From positions 22,462-86,461 of the forward strand of contig NZ_ATXQ01000011.1 in NCBI RefSeq assembly GCF_000421765.1: a stretch of 64,000 nt of DNA, read 5' to 3'. Source of the DNA: Denitrificimonas caeni DSM 24390. GTDB taxonomy: Bacteria > Pseudomonadota > Gammaproteobacteria > Pseudomonadales > Pseudomonadaceae. Every line of letters begins with the position of its first letter. The first letter of the stretch is position 1. Below, piece after piece: positions 9,067 through 18,596 of the stretch. The translations under genes were made by a program, and so were the position numbers. Under the pieces are notes generated by a model, which was given only the letters and a program-made list of their open reading frames with translations, made no database searches and was not told where the DNA came from.

Positions 9067-10392
9067 ATGCCCTTTCCAAGAACTCGTTTAGCCTCAGCTT
9101 TACTAAGCTCGATGCTGTTGCTGGGCATGCTCAACTCGAGCGTAAGCGCCGCACCCAGCGCACCAGCGGCAGAGACTCCAACGGCACAAACGCTACCACT
9201 CAATGACTTACGTACATTTGCTGAAGTTTTAGAGCGCATCAAAACAGCCTACGTCGAACCGATCGACGATAAAACACTGTTTGAAAATGCGATTAAAGGC
9301 ATGCTCAGTAATCTCGACCCACACTCCAGTTACTTAGAGCCCGACGCCTTTCGTGATCTACAAGAAAGTACCAGTGGCGAATTTGGTGGCTTGGGTATTG
9401 AAGTTGGCCTAGAAGATGGCATTTTACAAGTCATCGCACCGATTGATGACTCCCCTGCCTCGGCGGCCGGTTTAGAAGCACAAGACTTAATCATCAAAAT
9501 CGATGACCAACCGACCAAGGGCTTATCCTTGATGGAATCCGTCGAGAAGATGCGCGGCAAGCCGGGCACCAGCATCCGCTTGACCATTGTCCGTGAAGGC
9601 CGCAAACCTTTTGAAGTAACCCTTAAACGTGCGGTGATTAAAAGTCGCAGTGTCAAAAGCCAGTTACTAGAAAATGATTATGGCTTTCTGCGCATCAGCC
9701 AGTTTCAAGTCAACACTGGCAGTGAAGTTGAAAAAGCACTGGCTAGCCTAAAGAAAGAAAACAAAGGTCAGCCGCTGAAAGGTCTGATTTTGGATTTACG
9801 CAATAACCCAGGCGGCGTCTTGCAAGCCGCTGTCGAAGTGACTGATCACTTTATCAGTTCAGGTTTGATCGTCTACACCAAGGGCCGTTTAGCCAATGCT
9901 GAACTGCGATTTTCTGCCAATGCCGAGAACGCCAGCGAAGGCGTACCCTTAGTGGTACTGATCAATGGCGGCAGCGCCTCAGCTTCTGAAATTGTCGCAG
10001 GTGCGTTACAAGACCATAAACGCGGCATTGTCATGGGCACCGACAGCTTTGGCAAGGGCTCCGTACAAACGGTGTTACCACTGAACAATGATCGTGCGCT
10101 GAAGCTGACTACAGCCTTGTATTACACGCCGAAAGGTCGCTCCATCCAAGCCCAAGGCATTGTTCCTGACATCCTCGTTGAACGTGCAAAACTCAGCCAA
10201 GAAGATAGCGCAATGGGGATTAAAGAAGCGGACTTGGTCGGACACTTGGGCAATGGTAATGGCGGGCCTGACAAGCGCAGCAATGCTGATAAAGATAAAA
10301 AGCCACGCTTGCAAGATGAAGACTATCAAATCAATCAGGCGATTAATTTGCTAAAAGGTATTAACGTTCTCAGTAGCAAAAAAGCACAGTAA
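9067..10392 (+). CDS. ctpA: Carboxy-terminal processing protease CtpA (S41)
   Basis: A periplasmic C-terminal processing serine protease of 441 residues. In P. aeruginosa CtpA works with lipoprotein LbcA to degrade peptidoglycan endopeptidases. Order: signal peptide (MPFPRTRLASALLSSMLLLG...), N-terminal helices, PDZ domain (about 103-190, 'GEFGGLGIEVGLEDG'), and S41 protease domain. Catalytic residues are Ser305 in 'GGSASASEIV', Lys330 in 'FGKGSVQT' and Gln334, with the dyad spacing of the P. aeruginosa enzyme. I chose the ATG at 9067 over 9013 because AAGGAG lies 7 bases upstream and a signal peptide then starts directly; the longer form overlaps the envC end. Confidence 0.93.
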   Translation: MPFPRTRLASALLSSMLLLGMLNSSVSAAPSAPAAETPTAQTLPLNDLRTFAEVLERIKTAYVEPIDDKTLFENAIKGMLSNLDPHSSYLEPDAFRDLQESTSGEFGGLGIEVGLEDGILQVIAPIDDSPASAAGLEAQDLIIKIDDQPTKGLSLMESVEKMRGKPGTSIRLTIVREGRKPFEVTLKRAVIKSRSVKSQLLENDYGFLRISQFQVNTGSEVEKALASLKKENKGQPLKGLILDLRNNPGGVLQAAVEVTDHFISSGLIVYTKGRLANAELRFSANAENASEGVPLVVLINGGSASASEIVAGALQDHKRGIVMGTDSFGKGSVQTVLPLNNDRALKLTTALYYTPKGRSIQAQGIVPDILVERAKLSQEDSAMGIKEADLVGHLGNGNGGPDKRSNADKDKKPRLQDEDYQINQAINLLKGINVLSSKKAQ

Positions 10393-10407
10393 GCTGCTGA
10401 TCAACTA

Positions 10408-10438
10408 CGGCGGTGTCGGTGAGCTTACCGCACCGCCG
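10408..10438. repeat. Strong inverted repeat between convergent ctpA and the binding-protein gene
   Basis: CGGCGGTG at 10408 pairs with CACCGCCG at 10431, and the inner bases CGGT/ACCG extend the stem. No T-run follows on either strand, so it may act as a factor-dependent or processing hairpin rather than a simple terminator. Confidence 0.5.
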
Positions 10439-10446
10439 CTGACTGC

Positions 10447-11196
10447 TTAGAAATACTTATTAAAGTATTGTTCAATTTCACCCTGTGCACGCATAGCATC
10501 CAATGTTTGCTGCAGTTGAGCGACTACAGCATCATCTGTTTCTTTATTAAAAGCTAAATATAAGTCTGCTCTATTAAAGCGTAAGATCGTTTTTAGATTT
10601 CTCACACCTTCTTGAGCGGCTAAATAACGTCCAGCAGGATCACCTGTAGCCCATAAATCAATCTGACCACGATCAAGCTTTAATGCATTTTCTTGATCTC
10701 TTAGGGCGCTAGTCGGCTCAATGGCATGATTTTCTAAATACTCAGTAATGACATCACCTTTATAAGATCCTATTTTATATAGACGCGCATCTTCTAAGGT
10801 TTGCAAAGTAATAGTGCTGTCGTTACGGGCTAAAAGTACCCAATCATCAGGACCAATTGGCCCAACCCACTTAAATAAATCTTCGCGTTCAGCAGAGCGT
10901 GACATCACAAACACGCCAAAGTCTGGCTTCGTCAATACTTGCTGATAAACCCTTTCCCACGGGAAACGCAGCGTCAAAGTGTAATCAATATCTGCTCGAC
11001 GAAACATTTCACGAACAATATCTGTAGCAATCCCTTCAATATTTTCATCTTTACCAAAGTTTTTCCCGTTTCGCTCCATATTGTAAGGAGGGAAATTCTC
11101 AGTTAACAGATGTACTTTATAATTCTGATCCGCGGCCCAAGTGATTGACCCAAAAAACAAGGCCATCAACATTAAACTAATTTTAATTTTAAACAC
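10447..11196 (-). CDS. Periplasmic solute-binding protein, SBP_bac_3 type
   Basis: This protein of about 249 residues is a cluster-3 periplasmic amino-acid-type binding protein. After a signal peptide (MFKIKISLMLMALFFGSITWA) it has the lobe typical of these proteins ('GIATDIVREMFRRADIDYTL', 'LKLDRGQIDLWATGDPAGRYLA' region near 155-176). The ligand cannot be told from sequence. The start is probably the GTG at 11196, with a GGGGGA run just upstream; an in-frame TTG at 11208 is the other possibility. No permease or ATPase gene lies beside it, so it is either an orphan receptor or works with a distant transporter. Similar orphan genes lie between ctpA and hisF in P. aeruginosa. It is transcribed from the minus strand after hisF. 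Confidence 0.8.
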   Translation of the reverse strand: MFKIKISLMLMALFFGSITWAADQNYKVHLLTENFPPYNMERNGKNFGKDENIEGIATDIVREMFRRADIDYTLTLRFPWERVYQQVLTKPDFGVFVMSRSAEREDLFKWVGPIGPDDWVLLARNDSTITLQTLEDARLYKIGSYKGDVITEYLENHAIEPTSALRDQENALKLDRGQIDLWATGDPAGRYLAAQEGVRNLKTILRFNRADLYLAFNKETDDAVVAQLQQTLDAMRAQGEIEQYFNKYF

Positions 11197-11228
11197 TCCA
11201 TCCCCCAAAATAATATTTATGATTAGTA

Positions 11229-11999
11229 TTAACGTACAACAATACCTTGGCTGGCTAAATAAGCTTTAGCTTCAGGGATGGTATATTCGCCAAAATGGAA
11301 AATACTGGCGGCCAATACTGCATCGGCCTTACCGAGCAAAATACCGTCGGCCAAGTGCTGCAGATTACCCACACCACCCGACGCGATCACCGGAATATTA
11401 ACTGCATCGCTGACTGCGCGAGTCACGCCCAAGTCAAAGCCGTTTTTCATTCCGTCTTGATCCATACTGGTCAGCAAAATTTCACCGGCACCAAAACTTT
11501 CCATTTTCTTCGCCCACTCAACCGCATCAATGCCGGTTGGCTTGCGGCCTCCGTGGGTGAAGATCTCCCAGCGTGGTGGCTCGCCGACTGCAGAAACCTG
11601 CTTGGCATCAATCGCGACAATAATGGATTGCGAACCAAAACGCTGCGCTGCTTCTTGCACGAACTCTGGGGTGAACACAGCTGCTGAGTTGATAGAAACC
11701 TTATCAGCGCCTGCGTTTAGCAAATTGCGAATATCGTTAACAGTGCGCACACCACCGCCAACAGTTAGCGGGATAAACACTTGGCTGGCCATGCGCTCGA
11801 CAGTTTGCAACATGGTGTCGCGGCCTTCTAGGGTCGCAGTAATGTCGAGGAAAGTGATTTCATCAGCGCCCTGTTCGTTATAACGACGGGCAATTTCTAC
11901 TGGATCGCCAGCATCGCGAATATTCTCAAATTTTACCCCTTTAACCACACGTCCATTTTCAACATCAAGGCAAGGAATGATACGTTTCGCGAGCGTCAT
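11229..11999 (-). CDS. hisF: Imidazole glycerol phosphate synthase, cyclase subunit
   Basis: HisF forms the imidazole ring of histidine from PRFAR and ammonia supplied by HisH, releasing AICAR. The 256-residue TIM barrel has the catalytic Asp near residue 12 ('[12 protein letters not shown]'), the second catalytic Asp near 131 ('IVAIDAK'), and the C-terminal phosphate-binding 'VIASGGVGN'. I start it at the ATG at 11999, which has GGAGAGC upstream; the track extension to 12011 adds four poor residues. It lies 82 bases beyond hisA, an unusually large gap in this operon that contains a terminator-like hairpin. It completes the hisBHAF order of pseudomonads. Confidence 0.97.
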   Translation of the reverse strand: MTLAKRIIPCLDVENGRVVKGVKFENIRDAGDPVEIARRYNEQGADEITFLDITATLEGRDTMLQTVERMASQVFIPLTVGGGVRTVNDIRNLLNAGADKVSINSAAVFTPEFVQEAAQRFGSQSIIVAIDAKQVSAVGEPPRWEIFTHGGRKPTGIDAVEWAKKMESFGAGEILLTSMDQDGMKNGFDLGVTRAVSDAVNIPVIASGGVGNLQHLADGILLGKADAVLAASIFHFGEYTIPEAKAYLASQGIVVR

Positions 12000-12040
12000 A
12001 CAGCTCTCCACAGAGTAAGTTAAGTTGCATTATTGTTATA

Positions 12041-12067
12041 AAAAAGCCCTTGTATAAAAGGACTTTT
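12041..12067 (-). terminator. Terminator-like hairpin between hisA and hisF
   Basis: Read on the minus strand, AAAAGTCCTT pairs with AAGGGCTTTT (one G-U) around a 6-7 base loop and runs into a short T stretch. It lies 15 bases after hisA stops and before hisF starts, so it could reduce hisF relative to upstream genes, or hisF may have its own promoter beyond it. Confidence 0.5.
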
Positions 12068-12081
12068 ACAAAGCAAAAGGA

Positions 12082-12816
12082 TTACTTGAAGCTATCGCAC
12101 AATGCTTGCGCTTCGGCTACATCCAGCGTGCCTTCATAAATAGCACGCCCGGTAATCGCGCCGACAATGCCTGAAGCCCGTGCATTTAATAACGACTGCA
12201 CATCACCCAAATTATGAATACCGCCTGAAGCAATCACTGGAATACTGGTGGCACGCGCTAATGCTGCTGTGGCTTCAACGTTACAGCCCTGCATCATGCC
12301 GTCTTTGGCAATATCGGTATACACAATTGCCGACACTCCATCTGCTTCAAAGCGCTTGGCCAAATCAATCACTTGCAGTTCGCTGATTTGCGCCCAACCA
12401 TCAGTCGCCACAAAACCATTCATCGCATCAAGCCCAACAATCACTTTACCGGGAAATGCTTTGCAGGCTTCAGCCACGAACTCAGGCTCCTTAACTGCTT
12501 TGGTACCAATAATCACATAGCTGACACCGGCGCGCACATAATGCTCGATGGTCTCAAGGGTGCGAATACCACCACCAATTTGAATCGGCAGATCGGGGTA
12601 ACGCGCAGCAATGGCTTTAACCACTTCGCCATTCACTGGCTGGCCTTCAAAAGCACCATTTAAGTCAACCAAGTGTAAGCGACGGCAACCCGCCTCAACC
12701 CACTTCGCGGCCATCTCCACTGGATCATTTGAAAAAACAGTGGAATCTTCCATACGTCCTTGGCGCAGTCGTACACAAGCACCATCTTTTAAATCAATCG
12801 CGGGAATAATCAGCAT
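12082..12816 (-). CDS. hisA: ProFAR isomerase HisA
   Basis: HisA isomerises ProFAR to PRFAR, the step before HisF/HisH. The 244-residue barrel shows '[18 protein letters not shown]' with catalytic Asp8, '[10 protein letters not shown]', '[10 protein letters not shown]' with the second catalytic Asp, and '[10 protein letters not shown]'. It is a paralogue of HisF in fold. It follows hisH by about 50 bases and belongs to the same transcript. Length is normal. Confidence 0.97.
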   Translation of the reverse strand: MLIIPAIDLKDGACVRLRQGRMEDSTVFSNDPVEMAAKWVEAGCRRLHLVDLNGAFEGQPVNGEVVKAIAARYPDLPIQIGGGIRTLETIEHYVRAGVSYVIIGTKAVKEPEFVAEACKAFPGKVIVGLDAMNGFVATDGWAQISELQVIDLAKRFEADGVSAIVYTDIAKDGMMQGCNVEATAALARATSIPVIASGGIHNLGDVQSLLNARASGIVGAITGRAIYEGTLDVAEAQALCDSFK

Positions 12817-12867
12817 TAAATCAGCCTGCCTAAAAGTTAAGTCAATCGATTAACTCAGAATCCGACG

Positions 12868-13506
12868 CTACCAGCGCCCGTCCCAAGCTACAAAATTTTG
12901 TAACAGTTGTAAGCCGTTAGTGTGGCTTTTTTCTGGATGAAACTGCACAGCAAAACACGGGCCGTCAGCTAGCGCGGCAGCAAACGGCAAGCCATATTCA
13001 CAGCTACCAGCAACCTGACGCTGATTATCAGCCTGAACATAATAGCTATGCACAAAATAAAAGCGCGACTGGTCAGGGATGTTGTGCCAGAGCGGATGAT
13101 CCAAACGCTGCTCGACAGTATTCCAGCCCATGTGTGGCACTTTCAGACGCTCACCATCTATCTGCAAGTTCTGCCCGAAGTAACGTACCTGCCCAGGAAA
13201 TAAACCTAAGCAAGGCACACCGCCATTTTCTTCACTACTATCAAGCAAAGCTTGCATACCGACGCAAATACCTAGAAACGGACGATCTTGACTGACTTCG
13301 CGGATCACATCTAGCAACTCAAAACGCTGCATTTCTGCCATGCAATCACGCATCGCACCGACACCTGGCAGCACCACGCGATCAGCGTCACGAATCACTT
13401 GTGGATCGCTGGTAATTTGTACCCGCGTCGAGCCCACATGCTCCAGCGCTTTACCCACTGAGTGCAAATTACCCATCCCGTAATCAATTACGGCGATGGT
13501 TTGCAT
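12868..13506 (-). CDS. hisH: Imidazole glycerol phosphate synthase, glutaminase subunit
   Basis: HisH is a class I glutamine amidotransferase that makes ammonia for HisF. The 212-residue protein has the nucleophile Cys81 in '[11 protein letters not shown]' and the partner residues His190 and Glu192 in 'VQFHPEKSH'. The start is the ATG at 13506, which shares a base with the hisB stop (TGATG), so the two are translationally coupled; an extra GTG one codon upstream is unlikely. The partner subunit HisF is encoded two genes downstream. Confidence 0.97.
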   Translation of the reverse strand: MQTIAVIDYGMGNLHSVGKALEHVGSTRVQITSDPQVIRDADRVVLPGVGAMRDCMAEMQRFELLDVIREVSQDRPFLGICVGMQALLDSSEENGGVPCLGLFPGQVRYFGQNLQIDGERLKVPHMGWNTVEQRLDHPLWHNIPDQSRFYFVHSYYVQADNQRQVAGSCEYGLPFAAALADGPCFAVQFHPEKSHTNGLQLLQNFVAWDGRW

Positions 13507-14099
13507 CACAGGCTGCCTTTGGTAGATGGCATGCGACCTTCCATGCGTGGATCAATCTCTACCGCCATGCGCAGGGCGCGGCCAAATGCTTTGAACACGG
13601 TTTCAATCTGGTGGTGAGTGTTAGTACCACGCAAGTTATCAATATGCAGAGTGACTTGTGCGTGATTAACAAAGCCTTGGAAAAACTCTTGGAACAAGTC
13701 CACATCAAAGCCACCCACTACCGCACGGGTAAAAGGCACATGCATTTGCAAACCTGGACGACCAGAGAAGTCTAACGCGACGCGTGACAGCGCTTCATCC
13801 ATTGGCACATAAGAGTGGCCATAGCGACGTAAACCACGTTTATCGCCCACCGCTTTAGCAAAGGCTTGGCCAATGGTAATACCCACATCTTCTACCGTGT
13901 GGTGATCATCAATATGTAAGTCACCGGTACACTGCACATCCAAATCAATCAGACCATGGCGTGCCACTTGGTCCAGCATATGTTCCAGAAAAGGAACACC
14001 AATTGCAAAACGTCCCTCGCCAGTGCCATCTAAATTGATTGTGGCCTTAACTTGGGTCTCAAGGGTATTACGTTCAACAGAAACCTTACGTTCGGTCAT
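13506..14099 (-). CDS. hisB: Imidazoleglycerol-phosphate dehydratase
   Basis: HisB dehydrates imidazole glycerol phosphate to imidazole acetol phosphate. The 197-residue single-domain protein lacks the histidinol-phosphatase domain fused to it in enteric bacteria, as is usual in pseudomonads. The metal-binding motif '[13 protein letters not shown]' and a second histidine-rich motif in '[12 protein letters not shown]' are present. I use the ATG at 14099, preceded by GGAG 6 bases upstream, rather than the GTG four codons upstream. It is the first gene of the hisB-hisH-hisA-hisF operon. The histidinol phosphatase may be a separate HAD enzyme. Confidence 0.96.
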   Translation of the reverse strand: MTERKVSVERNTLETQVKATINLDGTGEGRFAIGVPFLEHMLDQVARHGLIDLDVQCTGDLHIDDHHTVEDVGITIGQAFAKAVGDKRGLRRYGHSYVPMDEALSRVALDFSGRPGLQMHVPFTRAVVGGFDVDLFQEFFQGFVNHAQVTLHIDNLRGTNTHHQIETVFKAFGRALRMAVEIDPRMEGRMPSTKGSL

Positions 14100-14156
14100 G
14101 ATTTGCTCCACCGCTAAAAGCCGCTTGGTACGGCCGACTTGTCACATTAATTGCAT

Positions 14157-14162
14157 ATTATA
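14157..14162 (-). promoter_or_regulatory. Perfect -10 hexamer upstream of hisB
   Basis: TATAAT lies on the minus strand about 58 bases upstream of the hisB start. The -35 region at the expected distance is weak, so this is a plausible but unproven his-operon promoter. Confidence 0.45.
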
Positions 14163-14241
14163 GGCTTGCAACGACGATGACCGCTACCGATAGACGTTTT
14201 TGAGCGGTACACTAACTGCTCAGTTGTAGGAGTTCTTTGCA

Positions 14242-14643
14242 ATGCCCGTTTACTTTGAAAGCGCTGAACAACCCAGTACACAAGACTTAGCCGACCTAGA
14301 AAAAATCTATTTAGACGCGCCAGATTGGTTAATTACGCCATTTACCAATGCGGCGGAACTGATCCAACAAGGTCTGACTCACAACACTTTAGTGACCGCG
14401 CGCTTCAATAGCCGGCTACTGGGTGCGGCATTATTAGATAAACAAGCCGAGCGCTGGTTATTATCTCACCTATGTGTGCGCGCACTAACCCGTAATCGCG
14501 GTGTGGCGCGGCGCTTGGTTGATGAAGCAACGCGTTTAGCGACTGAGGCAGGCTGCGTATTACAGGTAAATATCCCTGCTGAGCAGCCGGAACTGATTCA
14601 GCTTGCCAGCGCAAAAGGCTTGCTAATTGCAGTCGTCAACTGA
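14242..14643 (+). CDS. PanZ/PanM-like GNAT protein
   Basis: This 133-residue GNAT-fold protein resembles E. coli PanM (PanZ), a small acetyl-CoA-binding protein that promotes self-cleavage of aspartate decarboxylase PanD. Shared features are the N-terminal 'ADLEKIY', the 'ARFNSRLLGAAL' strand and the acetyl-CoA loop 'CVRALTRNRGVARRLVDEA'. It starts after a GTAGGAG ribosome binding site and lies divergent from hisB, next to asmA on the same strand. Its role is inferred from weak family resemblance, not from a conserved active site; it could also be an ordinary acetyltransferase. It has no obvious catalytic residue pattern of its own. Confidence 0.7.
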   Translation: MPVYFESAEQPSTQDLADLEKIYLDAPDWLITPFTNAAELIQQGLTHNTLVTARFNSRLLGAALLDKQAERWLLSHLCVRALTRNRGVARRLVDEATRLATEAGCVLQVNIPAEQPELIQLASAKGLLIAVVN

Positions 14644-14723
14644 TTAATTGTTAACCACGCAACCTATTAATCCGCCTGCTAGATAGCACGCACATTATTT
14701 TAATTTCCAAAAGGAACCAGCCC

Positions 14724-16961
14724 GTGAAATCTTTTAGCAAGCTTATCGGTCTGCTACTTCTAGGACTGCTACTGCTACTGGTGGCCGCCGGATTTGCTCT
14801 GACCCATTTTTTTGATCCCAATGATTACAAAGATGAAATTCGCGAATTAGCGCGTGAGCACGCCAACCTTGAGTTAGAGCTCAACGGCGATATCGGTTGG
14901 AGTTTATTCCCTTGGCTGGGTATCGAAATCACTGATGCCAAAATTGCCAGCGCCGACACCCCTGACGATCCTTTTGCTGACCTACGTTTGCTCGGTTTGT
15001 CAGTACAAGTCATGCCGCTGTTGCGCAAAGAAATTCAGATGAGCGATATTCGCATCGATGGCCTCAATCTAAACCTGCATCGCAACGCGCAAGGACAAGG
15101 TAACTGGGAGCACATTGGTAAGCCGCGCAGCGAACAAGCCGATGCTAATAAACCAAAAGCCTCCACTGAAACAGTTGCGAACGCTGCCACGGCAGAATCA
15201 AACGCGACGCCACAACCGACTCGCGCCAGCACTCCACTGAAACTGGATATCAACAGTTTGATCGTCAATGGCGCACGAATTGATTTCCTCGATGAACAAA
15301 GCGGCCAGCAGTTCAACCTAGAAAGTGTACAACTGACCACCGGCGCGATTCGCGACAATCAACCGGTGGCACTGAAGTTTTCGGGTTTTTTAGGTAATGC
15401 CAAGCCACTGCTGCGTGCACGCATTGAATTGACTACCAAAGCGACCATTGATCAGGTGTTACAGCGTTACCTCTTAGACGATATGAAGCTGTCAGGTGAA
15501 GTCGCCGGTGAGCCGCTCAATGGTAAAACAGCCAACTTCACTGTTCGCGGTAATTTGCTGTATGACCAAAGCGCCAATCTTGCACGCTGGGATAATTTAC
15601 GTCTATCAGTCAACCAGCTCAAAGCACTTGGCGAAATCCAAGTAGCAGAATTGAACAAACAAGCACAGCTTAGCGGCGCACTATCAATTGCAAACGTTAA
15701 TTTGCAGGAATTTCTCAGTGGCGTTGGCGTTGCACTACCGGCGATGGCTGGTAAACAAGCCTTGAATAACTTTGAACTCAATACTCAACTGCAAGGCACG
15801 CCCAATAGTCTGCTGTTTAACCAGATGACGGTTAAAGTCGACCAAACCAACTTAACCGGTAGCGCTGGGATCAAAAACTTCGATACAGCAACGCTATATG
15901 CCCATTTGCAAGGTGATCAGTTAAACGCTGATCTTTACCTGCCACCAGTTGAGCCAAAAGCACCCACAGAGCGTCAAGCACAGGTTAAGCAACAAACCGA
16001 ACAAGCAGGTAACAGTGGTACTACAGCGCTGCCTGATGCACCGTCAAAAACCGCGTGGAGCACCGAGCCACAGCTGCCGATTGAGCAACTTGGTAAAGTG
16101 AATGCAGACTTCGATCTGAACTTTAACGAACTGACCATCAGCAAGTTTCCCATTGCACAGGCTAAGTTTAAATTGCTCGCCAAAAACGGCGTGATCAATC
16201 TAAACAACCTACAAGGCAACCTGTTTAATGGCGAGTTTAAAAGCAGCGCCAGCATTGACAGCAAGGCCCAACAGCCATTGCTGACTATCAAACTCAATAC
16301 ACATAACATCCCAGTGGAAAAAGTGCTGCAAACCCTGGATCAAGAAGTGACCATCACCGGTTTACTTGACCTTGATACCGATCTGCGTACCCGTGGTAAT
16401 AGCCAGCAAGACTGGGTTAATCATCTTAATGGCGCAGTAAACTTTGCTCTGCACAAAGGCGTACTGCCTGATGCTAATTTAGAGCGCCAGCTGTGCATCG
16501 GCATTGCCACGTTAAACCGCAAAGCGCTCGGCGCTGACACTGGCAGTAAAGACACCCCATTTAATGATCTCAGCGGTAAACTGACGATCCGTGACGGTAT
16601 CGCCAACAATCCTAACTTGCGTGTTGCCATTCCTGGTTTAAACGTTAAAGGTAAAGGCGATATCGACTTACGCGTGCTTAGCCTTGATTACTATGTAGGC
16701 ATTATTATCGAAGGCGACACCCACCCAATGCCGGACCCGGCTTGCCAAGTCAACAAACGTTATGTGGGTTTGGAATGGCCGGTACGCTGCCGTGGTCCTC
16801 TCGAATTAGGCGCCAAAGCCTGCCGTATTGATCAAGAAGGCTTAGGTAAAATTGCCGCCACCTTGGCCGGTGAAAAACTGACAGAAAAGCTTAATGAAAA
16901 ACTTGGCGAGAAAGTCAGCCCTGAATTAAAAGACGCGCTCAAAGGCCTATTTAAACGATGA
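14724..16961 (+). CDS. asmA: AsmA family membrane/periplasmic protein
   Basis: AsmA proteins are anchored at the inner membrane, with a large periplasmic bridge-like domain linked to outer-membrane assembly and phospholipid transport. The 745-residue protein opens with a signal-anchor ('LIGLLLLGLLLLLVAAGFAL') and the AsmA N-terminal domain ('FDPNDYKDEIRELA', 'GWSLFPWLGIEITDA'), has a Thr/Ala/Pro linker near 145-175 and another near 420-450, and ends with the AsmA C-terminal region. The start is GTG after AAAAGGA. It overlaps mutY by four bases (ATGA), so the two are translationally coupled, as in P. aeruginosa. Confidence 0.92.
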   Translation: MKSFSKLIGLLLLGLLLLLVAAGFALTHFFDPNDYKDEIRELAREHANLELELNGDIGWSLFPWLGIEITDAKIASADTPDDPFADLRLLGLSVQVMPLLRKEIQMSDIRIDGLNLNLHRNAQGQGNWEHIGKPRSEQADANKPKASTETVANAATAESNATPQPTRASTPLKLDINSLIVNGARIDFLDEQSGQQFNLESVQLTTGAIRDNQPVALKFSGFLGNAKPLLRARIELTTKATIDQVLQRYLLDDMKLSGEVAGEPLNGKTANFTVRGNLLYDQSANLARWDNLRLSVNQLKALGEIQVAELNKQAQLSGALSIANVNLQEFLSGVGVALPAMAGKQALNNFELNTQLQGTPNSLLFNQMTVKVDQTNLTGSAGIKNFDTATLYAHLQGDQLNADLYLPPVEPKAPTERQAQVKQQTEQAGNSGTTALPDAPSKTAWSTEPQLPIEQLGKVNADFDLNFNELTISKFPIAQAKFKLLAKNGVINLNNLQGNLFNGEFKSSASIDSKAQQPLLTIKLNTHNIPVEKVLQTLDQEVTITGLLDLDTDLRTRGNSQQDWVNHLNGAVNFALHKGVLPDANLERQLCIGIATLNRKALGADTGSKDTPFNDLSGKLTIRDGIANNPNLRVAIPGLNVKGKGDIDLRVLSLDYYVGIIIEGDTHPMPDPACQVNKRYVGLEWPVRCRGPLELGAKACRIDQEGLGKIAATLAGEKLTEKLNEKLGEKVSPELKDALKGLFKR

Positions 16962-18028
16962 GTCCAGATGCCTTTGCTGCGGCCGTGGTTGCTTGGTATC
17001 AAGAACACGGCCGCAAAGACTTACCTTGGCAGCAAAATGTCAGCCCTTACCGCGTTTGGGTTTCTGAAATCATGCTGCAACAGACTCAAGTCAGTACGGT
17101 ACTGGATTACTTTGCGCGTTTTATGCAAGCCCTGCCCGATGTACAAGCTCTGGCTGCAGCGCCGCTCGATGAAGTACTACACCTGTGGACTGGTCTTGGC
17201 TATTACACACGCGCACGCAATCTGCATAAAACTGCGCAGCAGGTCTGTGAGAGCTACCAAGGTGAGTTTCCTCGCAGCGCCGAAGACTTAGCCACCTTAC
17301 CCGGTATTGGCCCTTCTACCGCCGGTGCGATCGCAAGCTTAAGTATGGGCCTGCGCGCACCTATTCTTGATGGCAACGTTAAGCGCGTGCTGGCACGCTG
17401 CAGCGCGCTCGGCAGTTACCCAGGCGGCAGTCAAGCCAGCAAGCAGTTGTGGCAACTCGCAGAATTGCTCACCCCGCAACAGGATGTCGCGCAGTACACT
17501 CAAGCGATGATGGATCTCGGTGCGACCCTGTGTACTCGCAAACAGCCCGAGTGTTCGCGCTGCCCTGTGCAAAAAGGTTGTTTAGCCTACCAAACCGAGC
17601 AGCAACACCTGCTGCCCGTTGCGCGACCACGCAAGGTGATGCCTGAGAGGCGCGTGAGTATGCCGTTGCTGGTCGACCTGAGTGGTTCTGTGCTGCTTTA
17701 CCAAAGACCCTCTACAGGCCTCTGGGGCGGCCTTTGGAGCCTGCCAGAGTTAGGCGATATCTCACAGCTCGACAGCCTTCTGCAACAACATCAGCTGACA
17801 GTCGAGCAACAACAGCCATTAATCGGCTTGCGCCACACCTTCAGCCACTTTCACCTTGAGATTGAGCCTTGGCTGGTTCGCGTCAAGAGCAGTACAGCCT
17901 TGGCCGTAGCCGAAAACAACTGGCTCTGGTATAACCCTTACAATCCGCCACGCTTAGGTTTAGCAGCTCCAATTAAAGAGCTGATCGAGCGTACGCTTAT
18001 TCAGTCACCAGCAGGAGACCGTCAATGA
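16958..18028 (+). CDS. mutY: Adenine DNA glycosylase MutY
   Basis: MutY removes adenine mispaired with 8-oxoguanine. The 356-residue protein has the residues numbered as in E. coli: Glu37 ('[10 protein letters not shown]'), catalytic Asp138 ('ILDGNVKRV'), a helix-hairpin-helix ('[15 protein letters not shown]') and the [4Fe-4S] cysteines 192, 199, 202 and 208 ('C-x6-C-x2-C-x5-C'). The C-terminal 120 residues are the NUDIX-like 8-oxoG recognition domain. It overlaps asmA by four bases upstream and yggX by four bases downstream, giving a tight three-gene unit. Confidence 0.97.
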   Translation: MSPDAFAAAVVAWYQEHGRKDLPWQQNVSPYRVWVSEIMLQQTQVSTVLDYFARFMQALPDVQALAAAPLDEVLHLWTGLGYYTRARNLHKTAQQVCESYQGEFPRSAEDLATLPGIGPSTAGAIASLSMGLRAPILDGNVKRVLARCSALGSYPGGSQASKQLWQLAELLTPQQDVAQYTQAMMDLGATLCTRKQPECSRCPVQKGCLAYQTEQQHLLPVARPRKVMPERRVSMPLLVDLSGSVLLYQRPSTGLWGGLWSLPELGDISQLDSLLQQHQLTVEQQQPLIGLRHTFSHFHLEIEPWLVRVKSSTALAVAENNWLWYNPYNPPRLGLAAPIKELIERTLIQSPAGDRQ

Positions 18029-18297
18029 CTCGCATGGTTATGTGTCGTAAACATCAGCAAGAACTCGCCGGCTTAACGCGCCCACCCTTTCCTGGCAGCA
18101 AAGGCGAAGACATCTACAACAATATTTCTCAGCAAGCTTGGGATGAGTGGCAGACCCAGCAGACGATGCTGATCAATGAGCGTCATTTAAATATGATGGA
18201 TGCTGAAGATCGCAAGTTTTTAATGGCTGAAATGGAGAAGTTCTTCGCCGGTGAAGAGTTCGCCAAAGCCGAAGGTTATGTTCCGCCAAGCCAATAA
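18025..18297 (+). CDS. yggX: Probable Fe(2+)-trafficking protein YggX
   Basis: YggX is a small cytoplasmic protein linked to iron handling and protection of Fe-S clusters from oxidants. The 90-residue sequence has the family start '[17 protein letters not shown]', then '[16 protein letters not shown]' and '[14 protein letters not shown]...[12 protein letters not shown]' arranged in order. It follows mutY by ATGA overlap; MutY itself is an iron-sulfur enzyme, a pairing conserved widely in gammaproteobacteria. The gene is complete. Confidence 0.96.
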   Translation: MTRMVMCRKHQQELAGLTRPPFPGSKGEDIYNNISQQAWDEWQTQQTMLINERHLNMMDAEDRKFLMAEMEKFFAGEEFAKAEGYVPPSQ

Positions 18298-18319
18298 ATA
18301 ATTATTTTCACCAAGTTGC

Positions 18320-18348
18320 TTGACAACAAGGCGCTAAATCTCTTTAAT
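18320..18348 (+). promoter_or_regulatory. Strong sigma-70 promoter of tRNA-Phe
   Basis: A perfect -35 TTGACA at 18320-18325 is followed after exactly 17 bases by TTTAAT (five of six) at 18343-18348. A GC-rich discriminator (AGCGCCCC) leads into the tRNA. This layout is typical of stringently controlled stable RNA promoters. Confidence 0.8.
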
Positions 18349-18361
18349 AGCGCCCCGTTGA

Positions 18362-18437
18362 GCCCGGATAGCTCAGTCGGTAGAGCAGAGGATTGAAAAT
18401 CCTCGTGTCGGCGGTTCGATTCCGTCTCCGGGCACCA
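18362..18437 (+). tRNA. tRNA-Phe (anticodon GAA)
   Basis: The 76-base sequence folds as a cloverleaf with GCCCGGA/TCCGGGC acceptor arms, D arm with GCTC...GAGC, anticodon GAA at 18395-18397, T arm GGTTCGATTCC and an encoded 3' CCA. It follows yggX and has its own promoter and terminator. Confidence 0.98.
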
Positions 18438-18442
18438 TATTT

Positions 18443-18476
18443 AAAAAAGCTCATTCAAATGAATGAGCTTTTTTTT
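18443..18476 (+). terminator. Intrinsic terminator of tRNA-Phe
   Basis: A perfect 14-bp stem (AAAAAAGCTCATTC with GAATGAGCTTTTTT) around an AAAT loop is followed by more Ts. Confidence 0.92.
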
Positions 18477-18596
18477 GTCTAAATTTCCGTCAATCTGTAC
18501 AACTAGCATCCCCTAGCAACGACTAATGAATGACGCATAGCATCGTCAGTTTAGCTCTATACTGTGGACAGTTACTCATTGTGAGCCCCAAGCAAA

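Noticed and set aside
14724..16961. Several large minus-strand open frames inside asmA
   Set aside because: These are shadow frames of a long gene, with serine- and arginine-rich compositions and no starts supported by binding sites.
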